Shown here one piece after another: positions 11,622 through 21,130 of a stretch of 64,000 nt of DNA. Position 1 is the stretch's first letter; every line of letters begins with the position of its first letter. Below the pieces are notes generated by a model. It was not told the DNA's origin. It searched no databases and was given only the letters and a program-made list of their open reading frames with translations. Origin of the DNA: Cryptomeria japonica (lineage: Eukaryota > Streptophyta > Pinopsida > Cupressales > Cupressaceae); the NCBI RefSeq assembly GCF_030272615.1, contig NC_081410.1, positions 128,701,640 to 128,765,639 of the forward strand. The letters are read 5' to 3'. The position numbers were made by a program, and so were the translations under genes.

Positions 11622-12160
11622 TCATTGATGATGTGTCGGCCACCAATTCTGCTTCTCACTCCTCCAAATGAAGAACAAGGCAAACTACCAATGATCTAGA
11701 GATGAAGACTAAAGACACCCATCAGATGCAAGATAACAAAGACCTGAAAGAAGCTGCTAATGTTATGATGATGTTGGTTAAGGACACAAAAGAGTATAAA
11801 ATTTTTTATCTGACATGTAATTGGGTCTTTGGTTGCCAGTCTCTTGCTGGATTTTCGTTGTTCTTTTCCTTAGCTGTTGTTTTCTCTGTTGGTCTTTCAC
11901 AACTTTTCTTACTATGTCCTTTTCTCTCTAGTTTCTTTTATGCTTTTCTTCTTATTATGTAAGCGGGTTTCGGGTCCCTTAAAACCTAATTTTCCTTAAT
12001 CAAAAACATAAAATATCACAATAAATTTAACCCAATAATAATAAATATTAAAACAACAATAAGTCCATGAATAATCACACAACCAAAGACCACTATCATA
12101 GGGTACACAAATGTTGCCTCCATGACAACCCGAGAAGGTAGAATCAAGACCAAGATAATC

Positions 12161-13012
12161 AAATGACTTCTTATAGGTATCCTCCTTGAAAGTACATCTA
12201 GAAGCATAATTACCAATTCTCTCACAATTAAAACATTTAAATGGAAACTTACCTTTGTATTTCCCAGATCCTTTGTTTGGTCTTCTCACAAGATTTTCTT
12301 CCACATCATCCACGTCATTGATATTTCATAATTTAGGTTCATCTTCATTCTTCCTGGTAACATTGAATGTTGCTTCCTTCTTCTCATTGTTCTACTCACC
12401 AAGTTCTATAATCTCGAAGGTGGAGAGAAGTTCATAGAGCTCATCCAAGGTGTATTTATCTAAATCATGACTTTCTTCAATATAAAATAGATTTAAATAG
12501 TGTTCTCATTAATTTTCCTGCAACATCTTTTTCTTCCATTTTTCTACAAATACCTTTGATTGCATTGACAACCTCATTCACTCATTTCATGTAACTTTCA
12601 TTGTTCTCATCTTCAAAAATCCTCTGTGTCTCAAATCTTCATTTTAGATTTTACAATTTGACTTGCTTGGTCTTCTCATATCCTTCATAAATACTGCTCA
12701 ATTTATCCCAAATTTGTGTTGTACTTGTGCATCCATTGATCTTGAAAAACTCTGTCACTCAAACTATTGACAAGTATATTTCTTTTCTTGGCATTATTTT
12801 CATGATTCTTGACCCATCCAAATTAGTAGGATGACCTTATGGAGCAATATAACTAGTCTTGATGATGTCCCATATTCCAAGTAGCAGATATTTCAAATGC
12901 TATTCCATTCATGACTTTCAAGAATAATAATTTATGCCACCAAACCTCGATGCCCTCAATTAGACTTCTTATGCCATCCCTGACCTTCGTCAAGTGGTTA
13001 AGCTTATCACAT
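12161..13012 (-). pseudogene. Ty1/copia gag fragment
   Basis: On the minus strand the zinc knuckle reads FKCFNCERIGNYASRC at about 12,180-12,230, with the usual His replaced by Tyr. Upstream are copia gag blocks such as IWDKLSSIYEGYEKTKQVK and NESYMK.VNEVVNAIKGIC, interrupted by stops. Gag packages element RNA. Protease, integrase and RT are missing because the sequence ends abruptly at 12160 against the gypsy LTR. A primer binding site and LTR follow on the right, as expected for a minus-strand element. Confidence 0.78.
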
Positions 13013-13021
13013 AGGAACCTC

Positions 13022-13033
13022 CCTCTGATACCA
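13022..13033 (-). other. Primer binding site (initiator tRNA-Met type)
   Basis: The minus strand reads TGGTATCAGAGG two bases after the LTR end, the usual copia primer site. It fixes the boundary between gag leader and LTR. Confidence 0.8.
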
Positions 13034-13035
13034 AT

Positions 13036-14650
13036 TGTTGAACACACCACATGAGAGAGTGTGGGGGGTGATTCAGTCCATACCTTAAAAGAGCTAACTT
13101 ACAATCCTTGAAACCACAATTAACACATCTCTATAATTATAAAACATGAGAGCACAAAGCACAACACACACACAGATACTAGATTTATGTGGAAAACCCA
13201 AGAAGGGAAAAACCATGGTGAGAATCACACTCATAATATGAATAATTGATTACAATGTTATAGGCTCAAGGCCAAGGATCTCATTGCACTTGATTGGACT
13301 TGTAAAACTAAGACACACAACCTTAGGGAAAGATACAAAGGACTTGCAATACTGAGATGCACAATCTCAAGGTAAGATAGAAAGAGCTACACATGCTACT
13401 AAAGAACTAATTATCTTCTTGTAGGTATAAGGAATAATGAATTATAATGAACAGTATCTAATGATCATGAAACTTTCCTTTAATTACTATTTCAATTAAC
13501 AACACCATAGTAAGCACCGCTGACTTTATACATTGTCTCAACACACTATTGTACTAAAGATATGGTCATCAAGGCTCATCACAAACTAAAATTCACACTT
13601 TTTCTACTTGCACATCATTCACATCTAATTCACAACAATCCAAACCACAAATCACACATTCACGCTTCCATTTATGCAAGATTATACATTGAAACCATCA
13701 ACTAGGTAAACCACAAATAGAGTATATATGAATTGCAAAACGTTAGCCACCTAGACTAAAAATACATAATTTGGTCCACTCCAAGAGATAAAGGGGACCC
13801 AAACACATCAAATCACATCTTCCAAAGTTGATTCCAACAAATCACACATGATAAAACATGCACCAAAGTCCGCATCAATTGCAATGCGTATAACAACATT
13901 GAAACACATTAGTCAACCAACCCAAACACATCAGCCAATGCAAGATACTCAATGCAAATCTACACACACCACTGTGATATCCATATCAACATTATAACTT
14001 AACCTCCAATGCATATCCAGATAAAAAAGTATGATCCAAATAAGATACACCACCTAATTCAGCTAGAAACCAACATAGTTACCAACACTAAACATAAAAC
14101 AACATAACATTACTTGCCAATCAAGACAACACTATAAATCTGAATTAGAACACTATACAAACCATATAAACATGTCCTCCAATTTGCAAAAAATGAATCA
14201 CCATAGTGAAGCAATGGCGCAGAGCATTCTTCAAACTAGTCCTGACAGACAACCTCATTGCTAGAAAACTACCACAACCAATTTCATCAACAAAGCAATT
14301 GAGGACCTATAAACATTATACTACACCATCCACAAAACATAGACACTATATCCAAAAATACAGGTCGTGAACATCAAAACCATAGGAATGTAATGCATTA
14401 TTCCATGAAGACATTTAAATACTCTTTCCTGCATATTGGAACTTCTACTAAACTAGCCTTTTGGAAACACCTCATACTTACTCAACATCACAACCAAACA
14501 ACATAACAACATTTGAACAATCATTTTCGAACCATCTACAACATCCACACAACTAAGCAACATCAATGAAAAACCAACAATTTTTTCATCAATGACAATA
14601 CAACACAAGTTTCTAGTTCATGTTTCCACTTCCACAACAACAATAAGGGA
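13036..14650 (-). mobile_element. Ty1/copia LTR (right boundary uncertain)
   Basis: It begins TGTTGAACACACC next to the primer site and carries the copia-type block gtgtggggggtgattcag near 13060, seen in the other copia LTRs here (37014, 43542). It also has the gatttatgtggaaaaccc block, matched near 49830. Bases 13120-13460 match 51075-51260 and beyond. The right end should be a CA before 14663, but I cannot place it. About 1.6 kb is long for the family, so another insertion may be hidden within 13,500-14,650, which is A/C-rich and otherwise featureless. Confidence 0.55.
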
Positions 14651-14662
14651 TGAAAGAGAGCA

Positions 14663-15025
14663 TAGGGTGAATCCACAATAGTGGGTTACACTTTTTTGGA
14701 CAAATAAATTGCACTCATTTGTTCAAACCATAATTTTTACTACTTTCAATTGAATTCCATATGCTTTGTCCCCAAGTATAAAATACAAAATAACATCAGT
14801 GAGCTAACATGTATACGACATATAAAAGAATGATGATACAAATACAAGAATGTTACGATAGGGTCTATTCATTTGTATCCTTGTGCCAACAAAGCAGCCA
14901 AGATTTATCCAACGAGAGCTTAACCAATAATCTACACTAGTACATTCGGGCCTAATTTCCAAGAGATATCACATTAAGAGAGACCACATTACATTAAAAA
15001 AACTACACACAAAACACATAATCTA
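14663..15025. other. Terminus resembling the TIR element, then plain sequence
   Basis: It opens with GGGTGAATCCACAATAGTGG, nearly the same as the right terminal repeat of 2732-3706. No opposite end was found before the CACTA element, so the element may be cut or continue on the far side of it. The rest is AT-rich, without coding sequence. Confidence 0.45.
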
Positions 15026-15051
15026 CACTAGTACATTCGGGCCTAATTTCC
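14926..15051. repeat. 91-base-offset duplication of the CACTA left terminus
   Basis: The words ataatcta and CACTAGTACATTCGGGCC plus taatttcc occur twice, starting at 14935 and 15026 for the CACTA part. Both copies are preceded by the CTA target triplet. Only the inner copy continues into subterminal repeats, so it is taken as the real element end. Confidence 0.8.
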
Positions 15052-15353
15052 GACGGCTCATTGTCAGAAATCTGACGACAACACATCGGACTTTCGACAA
15101 ATGTAACCATCGAAAACTCATCGTTAGTCTTCCCGACGATGCCATTTGTGTCAGCAGTCCAACGATGTTATGAACTCTTCCGACGGATGCTTTGTTTGCT
15201 CCTTCGACCAAAAATGTCGTCGGATTATGGTCGGAATTCCAACGCTCCCCCACTACCATGAATCGACAACTGTCTGACAAGGAAGTGACATTAGGCATAC
15301 AACATCCTTGTCGAATGTTTCTTTAGTTGTCGTCAGAATTCTGGGAGTATCAG
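15026..15353. repeat. CACTA left TIR and subterminal repeat block
   Basis: Many diverged copies of a CG-containing word occur in both orientations: tccgacgg, gtcgtcgga, ggtcggaattcc and tcgtcagaattc. In the En/Spm family such repeats bind the transposase. The block is much richer in CpG than its surroundings. The outermost bases of the inverted-repeat arms (gacggcttggtcgtcag) look like more of the same. Confidence 0.75.
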
Positions 15354-15837
15354 ATGTTGTGGGTCAGACGGCTTGGTCGTCAGTGCATGAAATCATTGCA
15401 TGAGTTCTACTTTTAAAAATTACATGAAACATTTTTTATTTATTTGATTCAGTGTTATTTGAAAAAAAGATTATCAATGATGTTTCCTTTCTCCAATAAT
15501 TGGATCTAGGATCTTTCTGTCAGATAATATGTAACATCTAATGACTAAATCTTTTCTTTACAAATGCTTATTTTATTTAATTATCATCTGAGCGTGAATT
15601 ATAGTTTATATCTGTGCGGAAGTAGAAGATACAAGCTAAAGACTCGTGTGCAAGTAAATTTCATAAAACAAAGCAAGAAGACATTATCTTGAATGACATG
15701 GAAACAAGCTCATTAGCTGCCTAGAAGAGAGCAATTGGAGAAAAGCATAGGAAAGTGTTAAAGGGTGATAAATACATAGAGAGTATGCAATACAAACAAA
15801 CAATGTCTGGAGTGTGTGATGTGACATCTCTAATTTA

Positions 15838-16600
15838 TGTCCGGAGGGACTAACTAGTTTTGGAGTTCTGAGGAAACCTATTGGGCCACGCTTGGAGGAA
15901 ATCAATGTGTTCATGCAAGGACCACCTTTTTTCTATTATGAGAATGATTCTTTTGCACTAAAGGATATTTGGAAGGCAATATCCAAAAATTTCTATAGTG
16001 TGGAACCAGAGTTGGTGGATTCAAAGTACTTTTCAGCTTCCAGAAGACCAAGAGGTTATGTACACAATCTCCCAATAGAAGGGAGATTTCAAGCATTACC
16101 TCTCCCCCCCATGACTATTAAGGAAGCACTTCCTCAGGCAAAGGACTATTGGCCTCCATGGGATCAAAGAAAAAAATTGAAGCATAGACTCTAGACGATG
16201 TGGTGGTGTCCTTCGTGAAGAACTCTACACTATAATTGAAAATTCATGAGGGAAACTACAAGATAGTGAACAAAAATACATTCTTGAAAAGTGTGAAGAA
16301 TAGAACTTGGTTTGGGTGGGGTCGGGTCAGGTGGCTCCTCTAGAGGTTGATGAGATAGAAATTATATTAGGATTTTAAAAAGATCACACTCATGGAACTT
16401 CGTGTGCAATTGATCAATTGCACTATTTGGGTAATGCATTCCAAATAGATACAGTTGCATACCATTTATTTGTCTTGAAATCATTTTATCCTAATGGCAT
16501 TGAATTAAAGTTCTTTCTCTATTTTTGGGTGATCTCTGGAGCAGAGGTTGCTTTGCATCGACCTGGGATACATTCAAGTTGTGTTGTATCTACGGAAATA
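15838..16600 (+). pseudogene. DRM-type de novo DNA methyltransferase fragment, plus arm
   Basis: The reading is unmistakably the rearranged methyltransferase domain of plant DRM proteins. It contains GPRLEEINVFMQGPPFFYYE, DIWKAISKNFYSVEPELVDS, RPRGYVHNLPIEGRF and YWPPWDQRKKL. Then come NLVWVG, APLEVDEIEIILGF, LGNAFQIDTVAYHLFVLKS and, at the loop, SGAEVALHR and VVSTEI. This corresponds to roughly the middle 250 residues of the catalytic region. It runs up to the start of the SAM-binding motif but lacks the catalytic Pro-Cys part and the UBA domains. No intron interrupts it, suggesting capture from a spliced copy. A 2-base deletion near 16180 and several stops exclude a protein role. DRM methylates cytosines guided by 24-nt siRNAs. 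Confidence 0.88.
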
Positions 16601-17340
16601 TGTATCCCAGGTCGATGCAATGTAACCTCTGCTCCACCAATACCAGAAAATAGAGAAAGTACTTTAATTTAATGCCATCAGGATAAAATGCTTTCAAGAC
16701 ATATAAATGGTATTCAATTGTGTCTATTTGGAATGCATTACCCAAACGGCGCAATCGATCAACCGCACATGAAGTTCCACGAGTGTGATCTTTTTCAAAT
16801 CCTAATATAATTTCTATCTCGTCAACCTCTAGAGGAGCCACCTGAGCTAGCCCCACAGAAACCAAGTTCCATTCTTTGCACTTTTCAATAATGTATTTAT
16901 GTTCATTATCTTGCAGTTTCCCTCGTGAATTTTCAATTATAGTGCAAAGTTCTTCATGAAGGACACCACCACATCATCTAGAGTCTATGCAATTCAATTT
17001 TTTTCTTTGATCCCATGGAGGCAATTAGTCCTTTTTCTGAGGAAGTGCTTCCTGAATAGTCATGGGGGGAGAGGTAATGCATTAAATCTCCCTTCTATTA
17101 GGAGATTGTGTACATAACCTCTTGGTCTTCTAGAAGCTGAAAAGTACTTCGAGTCCACCAACTCTGGTTCCACACTATAGAAATTTTTGGATATTGTCTT
17201 CCAAATATCCTTCAGTGCAAAAGTGTCATTCTCATAATAGAAAAAACATGGCCCTTGCATGAACACATTGATTTCCTCCAAGCGTGGCCCAATAGGTTTC
17301 CTAGGAATTCCAAAACCAACTAGTCCCTCTGGACATACAT
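16600..17340 (-). pseudogene. DRM-type methyltransferase fragment, minus arm
   Basis: This is the mirror copy of the plus-arm fragment. It reads CPEGLVGFGIPRKPIGPRLE, INVFMQGPCFFYYENDTFAL and DSKYFSASRRPRGYVHNL. After a 1-base loss in a C-run (six instead of seven, near 17065) come KDHTRGTSCAVDRLRRLGNA and FQIDTIEYHLYVLKAFYPDG. It keeps the LNCIDSR stretch that the plus arm has lost to deletion, so the lesions of the two arms are independent and came after the inversion. Neither arm can encode a methyltransferase; any function would be as RNA. Confidence 0.88.
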
Positions 17341-18024
17341 TAGAGACGTCACATAACACACTCCAGACATTGTTTGTTTGTATTGCATACTCTCTATGTA
17401 TTTATCACCCTTTAACAATTTCCTATGTTTTTCTCCAATTGCTCTCTTCTAGGTAGCTAATGAGCTTGTTTCCATGTCATTCAAGATAATGTCTTCTTGC
17501 TTTCTTTTACGAAATTTACGTGCACATGAGTCTTCAGCTTGTATCTTCTGCTTCCGCAAAGATATAAATTATAATTCACGCTTAGATGATAATTAAATAA
17601 AATAAGCATTTGTAAAGAAAAGATTTAGTCATTGGATGGTACATATTATCTAATAGAAAGATCCTAGATCCAATTCTTGGAGAAAGGAAACATCATTGAT
17701 AATCTTTTTTTCAAATAACATTGAAATAAATAAATTAAAAATGTTTCATGTAATTTTTAAAAGTAGAACTCATGCAATGCTTTCATGCACTGACGACCAA
17801 GCCGTCTGAACCACAACATTATCCATAATAGAACAAATCACCATAATAGGCTATTATAAAGTATCAATACAAAAATATGAAAGAACATTAAATTACCATT
17901 GCAAACCCATAAACCATAAAATAGTGAAAATAGATATAAATTTGTAAATGTCTCCCTACAAACACCACAACCATAACCAAAAAAATCATAAATAGCAAGG
18001 GATAAATAAAAACTCAATAATTTT

Positions 18025-19483
18025 TGTAGTCACACAAATCTGTCCAGCTTAGTTAAATAAATAAATGCTATTTATTTGATTAAAAATCCACTAGCCATCA
18101 ATTAATTAAATTAATATTTAATTAATTCATCCCCAAACATTCTCCTATTAATTAAATAAATTATTCAATTTATTTTAATTAATTCATTAAACCAAATTCA
18201 AATCAATTAAATAAATAAAATCTATTTATTTAATTAGAATCCCCTTTTCCTCTTTTAAATAAATTAAATAAAACATTTATTTAAATCATTATCCCCACCC
18301 CACTTGCATTTTCCTACAAATGCAACTTGCACACATTTATTGGAATAAATGAATTTTTATTTTTAATAAAATCCTATTTTTCCTCACCCACCAAATCCAC
18401 TTGCAAAATCTAATCCCCTTCTAGATTCTTCTAACCCCTTCCTAATTAGCCTAATCCATCCTCTAAACTTTGTCACATCCCTAAGCAAAGGGAAGTCACT
18501 TCTCAAAACCTCAAAGTCTCTGATAACCATTAAAGGCTTCAAGTCTTCAACCACTAAATGGCTCAAAGTCTTTGATAACCTTTAAAGGCTTTCAACCTTC
18601 AACCACTTAATCCCCAAAGTCTCCAATAACCATTAATGGTTAATTCAAACCCTCCCACATGGTTAAAACATTTGTTTTGACTCAACCTCTATCCAACCCA
18701 AGGGTCTCATCAGGCCATTAATGCTTTGACCATGATTGTCTCTTAAACATTTGCACAAAGGCTTATCCTTGGATTAACTCTTAATCCAGTGGGTAAGCTT
18801 AATTTAGACTTGACTCTTAGCCTTTAGATAACCATGAGGTCTTCTCAGGCCTTTAATGCCTCCAACCCCTTTTCTCAACCCAACCCTATGTTGACACTTG
18901 TCATCATTTCATTGGTGCCAATTGTGCACATGGATCCCCAACTTTCAAACTCAACCCTTGATTGAATCTTTCAATCTCAACCATCCATTGCTCCATTTTT
19001 CCTATAAATAGAGCTCATTCCTTCATAATCCAGATCCTGAAAACTTGTATGCATCTAAGCTATAGACATTTTAGAGAGCATTTTTAGCATAATCATCTAA
19101 TACCTTGTTATTTTGGTTAAAATATATCATTTTAGCATCAATAGCATAGCATTAGCTTCTCATTTCATACTCGAAGCACAATACTACAATCTCAATCCTC
19201 CATAAGCATCCATAGTGCAAAAAGCTACTAAGAGCTACACTATTTTGGAACTTGGAGAGGAGAGGAACAAGGGAGAAAGGAACCAAAACCATGCTAAGAG
19301 GCATTTGGAGATGCCTCGTTATCTTTGCTTCTTTAGTTAGATATATTAGCATGTTTTTAGTGTCTCTCTTGGTATGCCTTTTTAGATTAGTTTTTGATTG
19401 ACTAACACTGACAATCTAACAGTTTTGTGTCTTTTTGTGTTGTTGATCATTCACTAACATTTGTGCCATTTAGGAGGGCATCA
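18025..19483 (+). mobile_element. Solo LTR, family LTR-B, inside the CACTA element
   Basis: It begins TGTAGTCACACAAATC and ends gagggcatca. Its right half is near identical to 1-734, and it aligns with the 5' two thirds of 6956-8410. The promoter TATA box tataaata is at 19003-19010. It contains the typical blocks of taattaaataaa (18,050-18,380), followed by pyrimidine-rich sequence. The flanks are atttt (18020-18024) and ttttt (19484-19488), an imperfect 5-base duplication that is ambiguous because of the T-run. No internal region adjoins it. Confidence 0.78.
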
Positions 19484-20640
19484 TTTTTAAAATCTTGAAT
19501 TCACTATACCACATTACAATCCACTAGGTATTCAACCTCTATGCCCATCGTCTGAACACATTTTAAGCTATCCCGAAGAGAGGTCATCGACTTATGTTAT
19601 CTCAATGAGTACGAAAAAATCAATGACAACACAAAATCATATTTAAAACATCTCCCCCTTTTTCATTGATGGAAACACTCATAAAACCACCAAAACACCA
19701 ATATATCTCTCCCCCTTTGACATCAAAGATAAGGATATCTCTTCATCATTGCACAAACTCCATCAATCTCTACAAAATTTATTCCCCTATCTTCATCATC
19801 TCCCCCTTAGTGTATGAACGAAACTAAGAACCAAAATTGTGCTCCAAAAATCTTCTACTCATCTACATATGTTTGTACAAAAACAAAAAAATTCTTACCC
19901 GCAAAAACTAGGTATCTTGCATGGCAGGGTGCATGATGCCCTTGCGAATGAACTTGAGTTGATACCAAGAGGTCTTCCAATCTTCTTATGTAGAGGCCAA
20001 AATATTGTATTGACTTTAAATATTCAAAAGAATATCCTCTACCTCCCTACAATTAGCTGAAACCTTCACCACCAAATCAAGCTTCTAAGAGTCTTCAAAC
20101 AGTCTCACCATGCACATCTAATCACCAATACTTCTAGTCTTTTCTCTTCCACCTTCTTCTCTACATCCTTCTAAACTTTGGCTTCCAATTTGAAAGCACA
20201 TTCCTTAAATCCATTAAGAATTAATTGTATTTTCTCTGCACTTGACAAAGACTCATCCAAAAAATACTTCTAGAAGACCTTCATGAAGGGCTTTCACTGC
20301 ATCATTAATAAGTTATGAGCCCTATATTTGAGACTTAATAAAATTCTTGTGAGTAGAATGGTGAAGTATATCACCCAAACGAATCATATGCAAGGGATAC
20401 AATCACTTAAGGTCAATCTGATCTTGAGACATTGATGCCCACTTTAGCATGTCCCATCCTAAATATCCCCTAGGCATGTTTTTCTTCATGCCCACTTTGC
20501 TTCTACTCACATCGTCTTGAAATCTGCATTTTCAACTCCTTCCTCAACCTCTGTTCAATTTTAAGTCCTCATTAACAAGACTAAGATGCCTTAGGTGCCC
20601 TGGTACTTGTGATTGGGACCCAAAATAGGACCACTCATTT
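19484..20640 (-). mobile_element. Decayed copia 3' end (LTR remnant and flanking internal DNA)
   Basis: On the minus strand a purine tract (AAAAAGGGGGAGA) near 19651-19664 is followed by TGTTTTAAATATGATTTTG and then TGTTGTCATTGAT. This matches in layout the tract and LTR start of the copia at 24574. A second similar tract, ctccccctttgacatcaa, is at about 19,711. The rest, to 20,640, has no readable pol and is interpreted only as copia-derived or unrelated filler. Confidence 0.4.
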
Positions 20641-21130
20641 CTTGCCTCATGTGTGCAAAAAAAAATTAGCTTCATGTCAGTCGGCTCCAAGGGGTCTACC
20701 TACAATTCAAGTGATCTCTTAATTATAAAATCAATTCAATTCCAAGTGAGAAAGCAATCAAGCATTCATCAAGCATTGAAGGATATTTCAAGTTAAATCA
20801 CAACATTCATGATCAACATTTTGTATGACATTCTAAAACCTTGTGTGAGGATTCAAGAAAGATTCATCAAGGTATCATGTTCAATTTCAAGCATTTTTAG
20901 ATTAGATCTATCCTTTCCCTCAAAAGGAAAATATTATACTTCAAGGTTAATTCACAACCCAAGGTTTGACCTATGAAATCCCCCATCAACAAACGTGTTT
21001 TCGTCATTTTGTGTGTAGGAAATTGATTCAAGAGTTACATGTGAAGAATTTGGCAAAGTAAATGATGACAATCAAACTCAAATTTTGATGGCATGAAAAC
21101 TAGAAGACTAGGCCAATTCACACCTCCTAG
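20641..21130 (+). mobile_element. LTR-like fragment related to the TR-GAG family
   Basis: Words such as caatcaagcattcatcaagc, ttcacaacccaaggtttgacc and gtgtgtaggaa occur in the same order as in the solo LTR at 49856-51074. Ends are not visible and divergence is high. Confidence 0.35.

Larger units (their letters stand above)
8773..12004 (+). mobile_element. 5'-truncated L1-type LINE with 15-bp target duplication
   Basis: The block is flanked by aacataaaatatcac at 8758-8772 and again at 12005-12019. The undisturbed gypsy LTR has the single-copy site at 1457-1471. Long direct duplications of this kind are typical of LINE integration. The element enters in the middle of pol, so it is 5' truncated, and runs through zf-RVT, RNase H and a further reading frame. 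A T-rich untranslated end (11,800-12,004) closes with taatcaaa, without a long poly-A. All coding matter is in one forward frame but carries many stops. Confidence 0.88.
6578..12160 (-). mobile_element. 5' LTR of the decayed gypsy element, split by two insertions and truncated
   Basis: Three pieces (6578-6955, 8411-8772 and 12005-12160) align in order with 735-1612. They start with TGATAACAAACACACC, that is, the LTR ends in ATCA on the minus strand. The first gap is a solo LTR and the second a LINE. At 12160 the match stops abruptly, and copia gag sequence begins without any LTR end, so about 500 bases of this LTR are missing. A degenerate primer binding site precedes 6578. Divergence from the left copy is obvious by eye, so the element is old. 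Confidence 0.75.
15354..17819. repeat. 2.47-kb inverted repeat (long hairpin) carrying DRM sequence
   Basis: Arms 15354-16573 and 16600-17819 are reverse complements of equal length around a 26-base loop. In a 100-base sample I count about six differences, so identity is roughly 94 percent, with a few compensating small indels. A transcript crossing it would fold into a double-stranded stem of about 1.2 kb, long enough for Dicer-like processing. About 480 bases at each outer end are AT-rich, with CACTA-like words at the very edge. The inner 740 bases of each arm are DRM coding sequence. The outer CACTA-like words show that the duplication happened after capture by the transposon. Confidence 0.93.

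Noticed and set aside
14663-14700. Left end of a second complete TIR transposon
   Set aside because: No opposite terminus could be found on either side, so only the terminus itself is reported.
15892-16194. 100-codon plus-strand ORF with DRM homology as a real methyltransferase gene
   Set aside because: It lacks the N-terminal UBA region and the catalytic Pro-Cys part, is frameshifted after WDQRKKL, and is one arm of an inverted repeat. It is a fragment.
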